Below, in pieces: positions 62,222 to 64,000 of a stretch of 64,000 nucleotides of DNA. Under the pieces are notes generated by a model, which saw only the letters and a list, made by a program, of their open reading frames with translations, was not told the DNA's origin and ran no database searches. The stretch lies in contig CBDCGV010000017.1 of NCBI GenBank assembly GCA_965216955.1, positions 62,001 through 126,000 of the forward strand, in the 5' to 3' direction. Origin of the DNA: CBDCGV01 sp965216955. GTDB taxonomy: Bacteria; Bacteroidota; Bacteroidia; Chitinophagales; JADIYW01. Within the stretch, counting starts at the first letter, position 1. Each line of letters starts with the position of its first letter. Position numbers and translations under genes: made by a program.

Positions 62222-63721
62222 ATGATTTCACAAAAGATTGGTTGCTTGTTAGTTGGTTTAATTTGTTGTAAACTCTCGTTATCACAATATTTTACACATG
62301 GACCTATTCTTGGCGGAACAACCGACACTTCTGTAAATATTTACTTAAGGCCCATTGGAAAACAAAAGATCGCTATAAAGCTTAAAAACACCTCCACCGA
62401 AAGCATTTTATATTTTAAAGAAAATGCCACTCGAAATATAGATAATTCAACTATATTAAAATTAGAAGGGTTACAACCTGCAACTCTCTATCACTATGAA
62501 TTATTCTATGGTGAATTAAAGGACAGCATACAAGACAACTTTACAACTTTTCCTGAAACAGGAAAAAAAGGCAATTATAGTTTTGTGACAGGTTCATGTC
62601 AAGAAACGGATAATATGAAAGTTTTCGATGCCATTCGTAAACACAATCCTGCCTTTTTTATACATACAGGTGACTTTACTTATCCCACAAAGTTGTTTGG
62701 GACAGATTATTCTAAAGAATACAGGAAAGTAGCAGAATCATATCAAAAAAAATATGAAGAAAAAACCATGCGAGAATTACTACATAATATCCCTATCGAT
62801 TATGTTTATGATGACAACGATTACATTGGAAACAATGCAAGTAGATATAATCTAAATCAAATAGCAACTTCTAAAAAGAACAATTTTAGAGATAAAGAAA
62901 TTGAATTTAAAAAAGTAGACCTACCTCCTTCTTGGAGAACTAATGTAATAAAAGGTTATATAGATTTTTTTCCCGGATACAATTTAATTGATACTAGTGA
63001 GGGCCTTTACCACAGTTTTAAGTATGGAAATGTAGAATTCTTTTTTTTAGATAGAAGTTCTGCACGAAAAACTCCCATTAGCTCTTCTTTTACTTTAGGG
63101 AAATTCGATAGACGATGGAAGTTTACTCCTTCACCTGAAGCTTGTCTTTTCTGTGAAAAACAAATGAATTGGTTGAAATCAGCTATTAAAAATTCAACTG
63201 CTGATTGGAAATTCATTATTAGTGGTGTTCCATTAAACAAAAAAATGATTGAATTAATTAAAGCTGCTCAACACTTTCAAAAAATTAAGTTTAAAAACTA
63301 TTCGGGATCAAAACTAATGGCCACAACAAGTAGTTTTTGGGCTGCATTTCCTTATGAACAAGAAGATTTCTATAACTTCTTAAAAGAAGAAGGTTTAAAA
63401 AACATTATTGTTTTAAGTGGCGATATACATCACAGTGTTATAGATAATGGGGAAAATGCTGGTTTACCTGAATTAACGGCAAGTGGATTAAGTGTTTCCT
63501 CAAGTAAGTTTGGTTATTATTTTAATCTTTTTGGAAAAATTACCGCTCATTATAACTATAAAAGAAAAATTTGGAATCAAGGAGGAAACGGCGTCGGCAA
63601 CAAAAATTATAAAAATACTTTTGGTAAAGTAACTATTGTAAATAACCAATATGTTCAACTAAGCATTATTGATGAGGATAATAATATTATAAGTAAATAC
63701 AATGTCCCTTTTGAAGAATAA
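62222..63721 (+). CDS. PhoD-like alkaline phosphatase family protein, secreted
   Basis: 499 aa. Signal peptide (IGCLLVGLICCKLSLSQ), an N-terminal beta-sandwich (HGPILGGTTDTSVNIYLRP; LEGLQPATLYHYELFYG), then the calcineurin-like metallophosphatase core: TGSCQ, FIHTGDFTYP, VYDDNDYIGNN (Asp/Asn ligands), and SGDIHHSVIDNG near residue 400 (His ligands). This is the PhoD family (phosphodiesterase/phosphatase). Family knowledge: releases phosphate from phosphomono- or diesters outside the cytoplasm; substrate unknown. No phosphate-box found. Confidence 0.85.
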   Translation: MISQKIGCLLVGLICCKLSLSQYFTHGPILGGTTDTSVNIYLRPIGKQKIAIKLKNTSTESILYFKENATRNIDNSTILKLEGLQPATLYHYELFYGELKDSIQDNFTTFPETGKKGNYSFVTGSCQETDNMKVFDAIRKHNPAFFIHTGDFTYPTKLFGTDYSKEYRKVAESYQKKYEEKTMRELLHNIPIDYVYDDNDYIGNNASRYNLNQIATSKKNNFRDKEIEFKKVDLPPSWRTNVIKGYIDFFPGYNLIDTSEGLYHSFKYGNVEFFFLDRSSARKTPISSSFTLGKFDRRWKFTPSPEACLFCEKQMNWLKSAIKNSTADWKFIISGVPLNKKMIELIKAAQHFQKIKFKNYSGSKLMATTSSFWAAFPYEQEDFYNFLKEEGLKNIIVLSGDIHHSVIDNGENAGLPELTASGLSVSSSKFGYYFNLFGKITAHYNYKRKIWNQGGNGVGNKNYKNTFGKVTIVNNQYVQLSIIDEDNNIISKYNVPFEE

Positions 63722-64000
63722 TTATTTTTTATACTTGTAATAACGCTCATATTCCTTGCTTACTTTGGCAAGATAAAACCCCTGGTCTTTTTCATAATTA
63801 ATAGACGCTCCTATGTGGTTTTTTTCATATTGCTGAAAAGAAATTTTTGTTCTATTCGATAATTTTTGTTCTAATTCAAAAGTAGCTACTACCTCTTTCC
63901 AATTCTCTTTAACTTTAGCGGAAAAGACCTTTGACTTAGAGCCACTTCCATAGCTACAAAAACCAATAATTTTATTTGTCAGCTCTTCACCTTGTTGATA
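63722..64000 (-). CDS. Hydroxymethylglutaryl-CoA synthase-like protein, C-terminal end (partial)
   Basis: Open frame of 93 codons running off the window end, stop at 63722-63724 directly abutting the PhoD-like stop. The sequence includes FCSYGSGSKSKVFSAKVKENWKEV and NRTKISFQQYEKNH. The GSGS segment resembles the conserved C-terminal active-site loop of HMG-CoA synthases and the relatives found in Bacteroidota. Not in the reading-frame list because its start lies outside the window. Assignment from a short piece, so moderate. Confidence 0.6.
   Translation of the reverse strand, partial: YQQGEELTNKIIGFCSYGSGSKSKVFSAKVKENWKEVVATFELEQKLSNRTKISFQQYEKNHIGASINYEKDQGFYLAKVSKEYERYYKYKK

Noticed and set aside
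1..64000. CRISPR arrays, insertion sequences, integrases or prophage
   Set aside because: No regular spaced repeats, transposase, integrase or phage structural genes were found on either strand.

Overview
The window is AT-rich DNA from a member of the Bacteroidota, most probably Flavobacteriales. The signs are a porP-gldK-gldL-gldM-gldN gliding/type IX secretion (T9SS) locus, a T9SS type-B (gliding-motility C-terminal) cargo protein, CarboxypepD_reg, DUF4271, DUF2461 and DUF3109 family proteins, a RicT/PSP1 protein with the Bacteroidota Cys-rich N terminus, and promoters of the flavobacterial TTG-N19-TAnnTTTG type. I see no prophage, insertion sequence or CRISPR array. Almost all of it is densely packed chromosomal core sequence.

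Layout. 1-2.9 kb: end of a class A penicillin-binding protein, then uvrC. 2.9-12.2 kb (minus strand): bamA/tamA-like - DUF4271 - hemD - porP - gldK - gldL - gldM - gldN, closed by an intrinsic terminator. 12.3-17.8 kb: hemW, an S9 peptidase, lysS and a HAD phosphatase. hemW, the peptidase and lysS carry single-base frame disruptions next to A/T homopolymers, probably sequence errors. 17.8-18.35 kb: a CAT-anticodon tRNA beside a small GIY-YIG nuclease gene that sits between two copies of the tRNA 5' region and promoter. 18.5-25.9 kb: secreted sphingomyelinase-like phosphodiesterase, crotonase, FAD amine oxidase, GH13 glucosidase, RluA, serA. 26-33.8 kb: aldolase-SDR fusion, CarboxypepD_reg protein, DUF2461, gcvT, an LpxD-like acyltransferase, DUF3109, a tetrapyrrole-methylase-fold methyltransferase. 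33.9-41.4 kb: 3-methyladenine glycosylase, glycosyltransferase, sugar epimerase, class III aminotransferase, PagL-like deacylase, glyS, ricT. 41.4-46.4 kb: hydrolase, then a tight plus-strand run of polyprenyl synthase, CDF transporter, SDR and an unknown protein, followed by ridA. 46.4-52.0 kb (minus): T9SS type-B protein, a paired M16 protease, PhzF, Ogt. 52.1-52.26 kb: a candidate sigma-54-dependent small RNA. 52.3-64 kb: DinB-like, murB, ABC permease, glycosyltransferase, Ca/Na exchanger, uvrA (one frame disruption), sigma factor, radical SAM/SPASM, PhoD-like phosphatase and the tail of an HMG-CoA synthase-like gene.

The two observations I would pursue first are (i) the intergenic transcript at 52171-52257, which has a near-consensus sigma-54 promoter, a 5' hairpin starting just after the predicted start site and an intrinsic terminator, with no ORF; and (ii) the GIY-YIG gene at 17917-18210 bounded by 72-bp perfect direct repeats of tRNA plus promoter, one copy carrying a 16-bp palindrome in the tRNA D-loop. 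Start codons were rechecked from the bases: several genes appear to start at TTG or GTG, and a few nominal TTG starts were moved to a better internal ATG.
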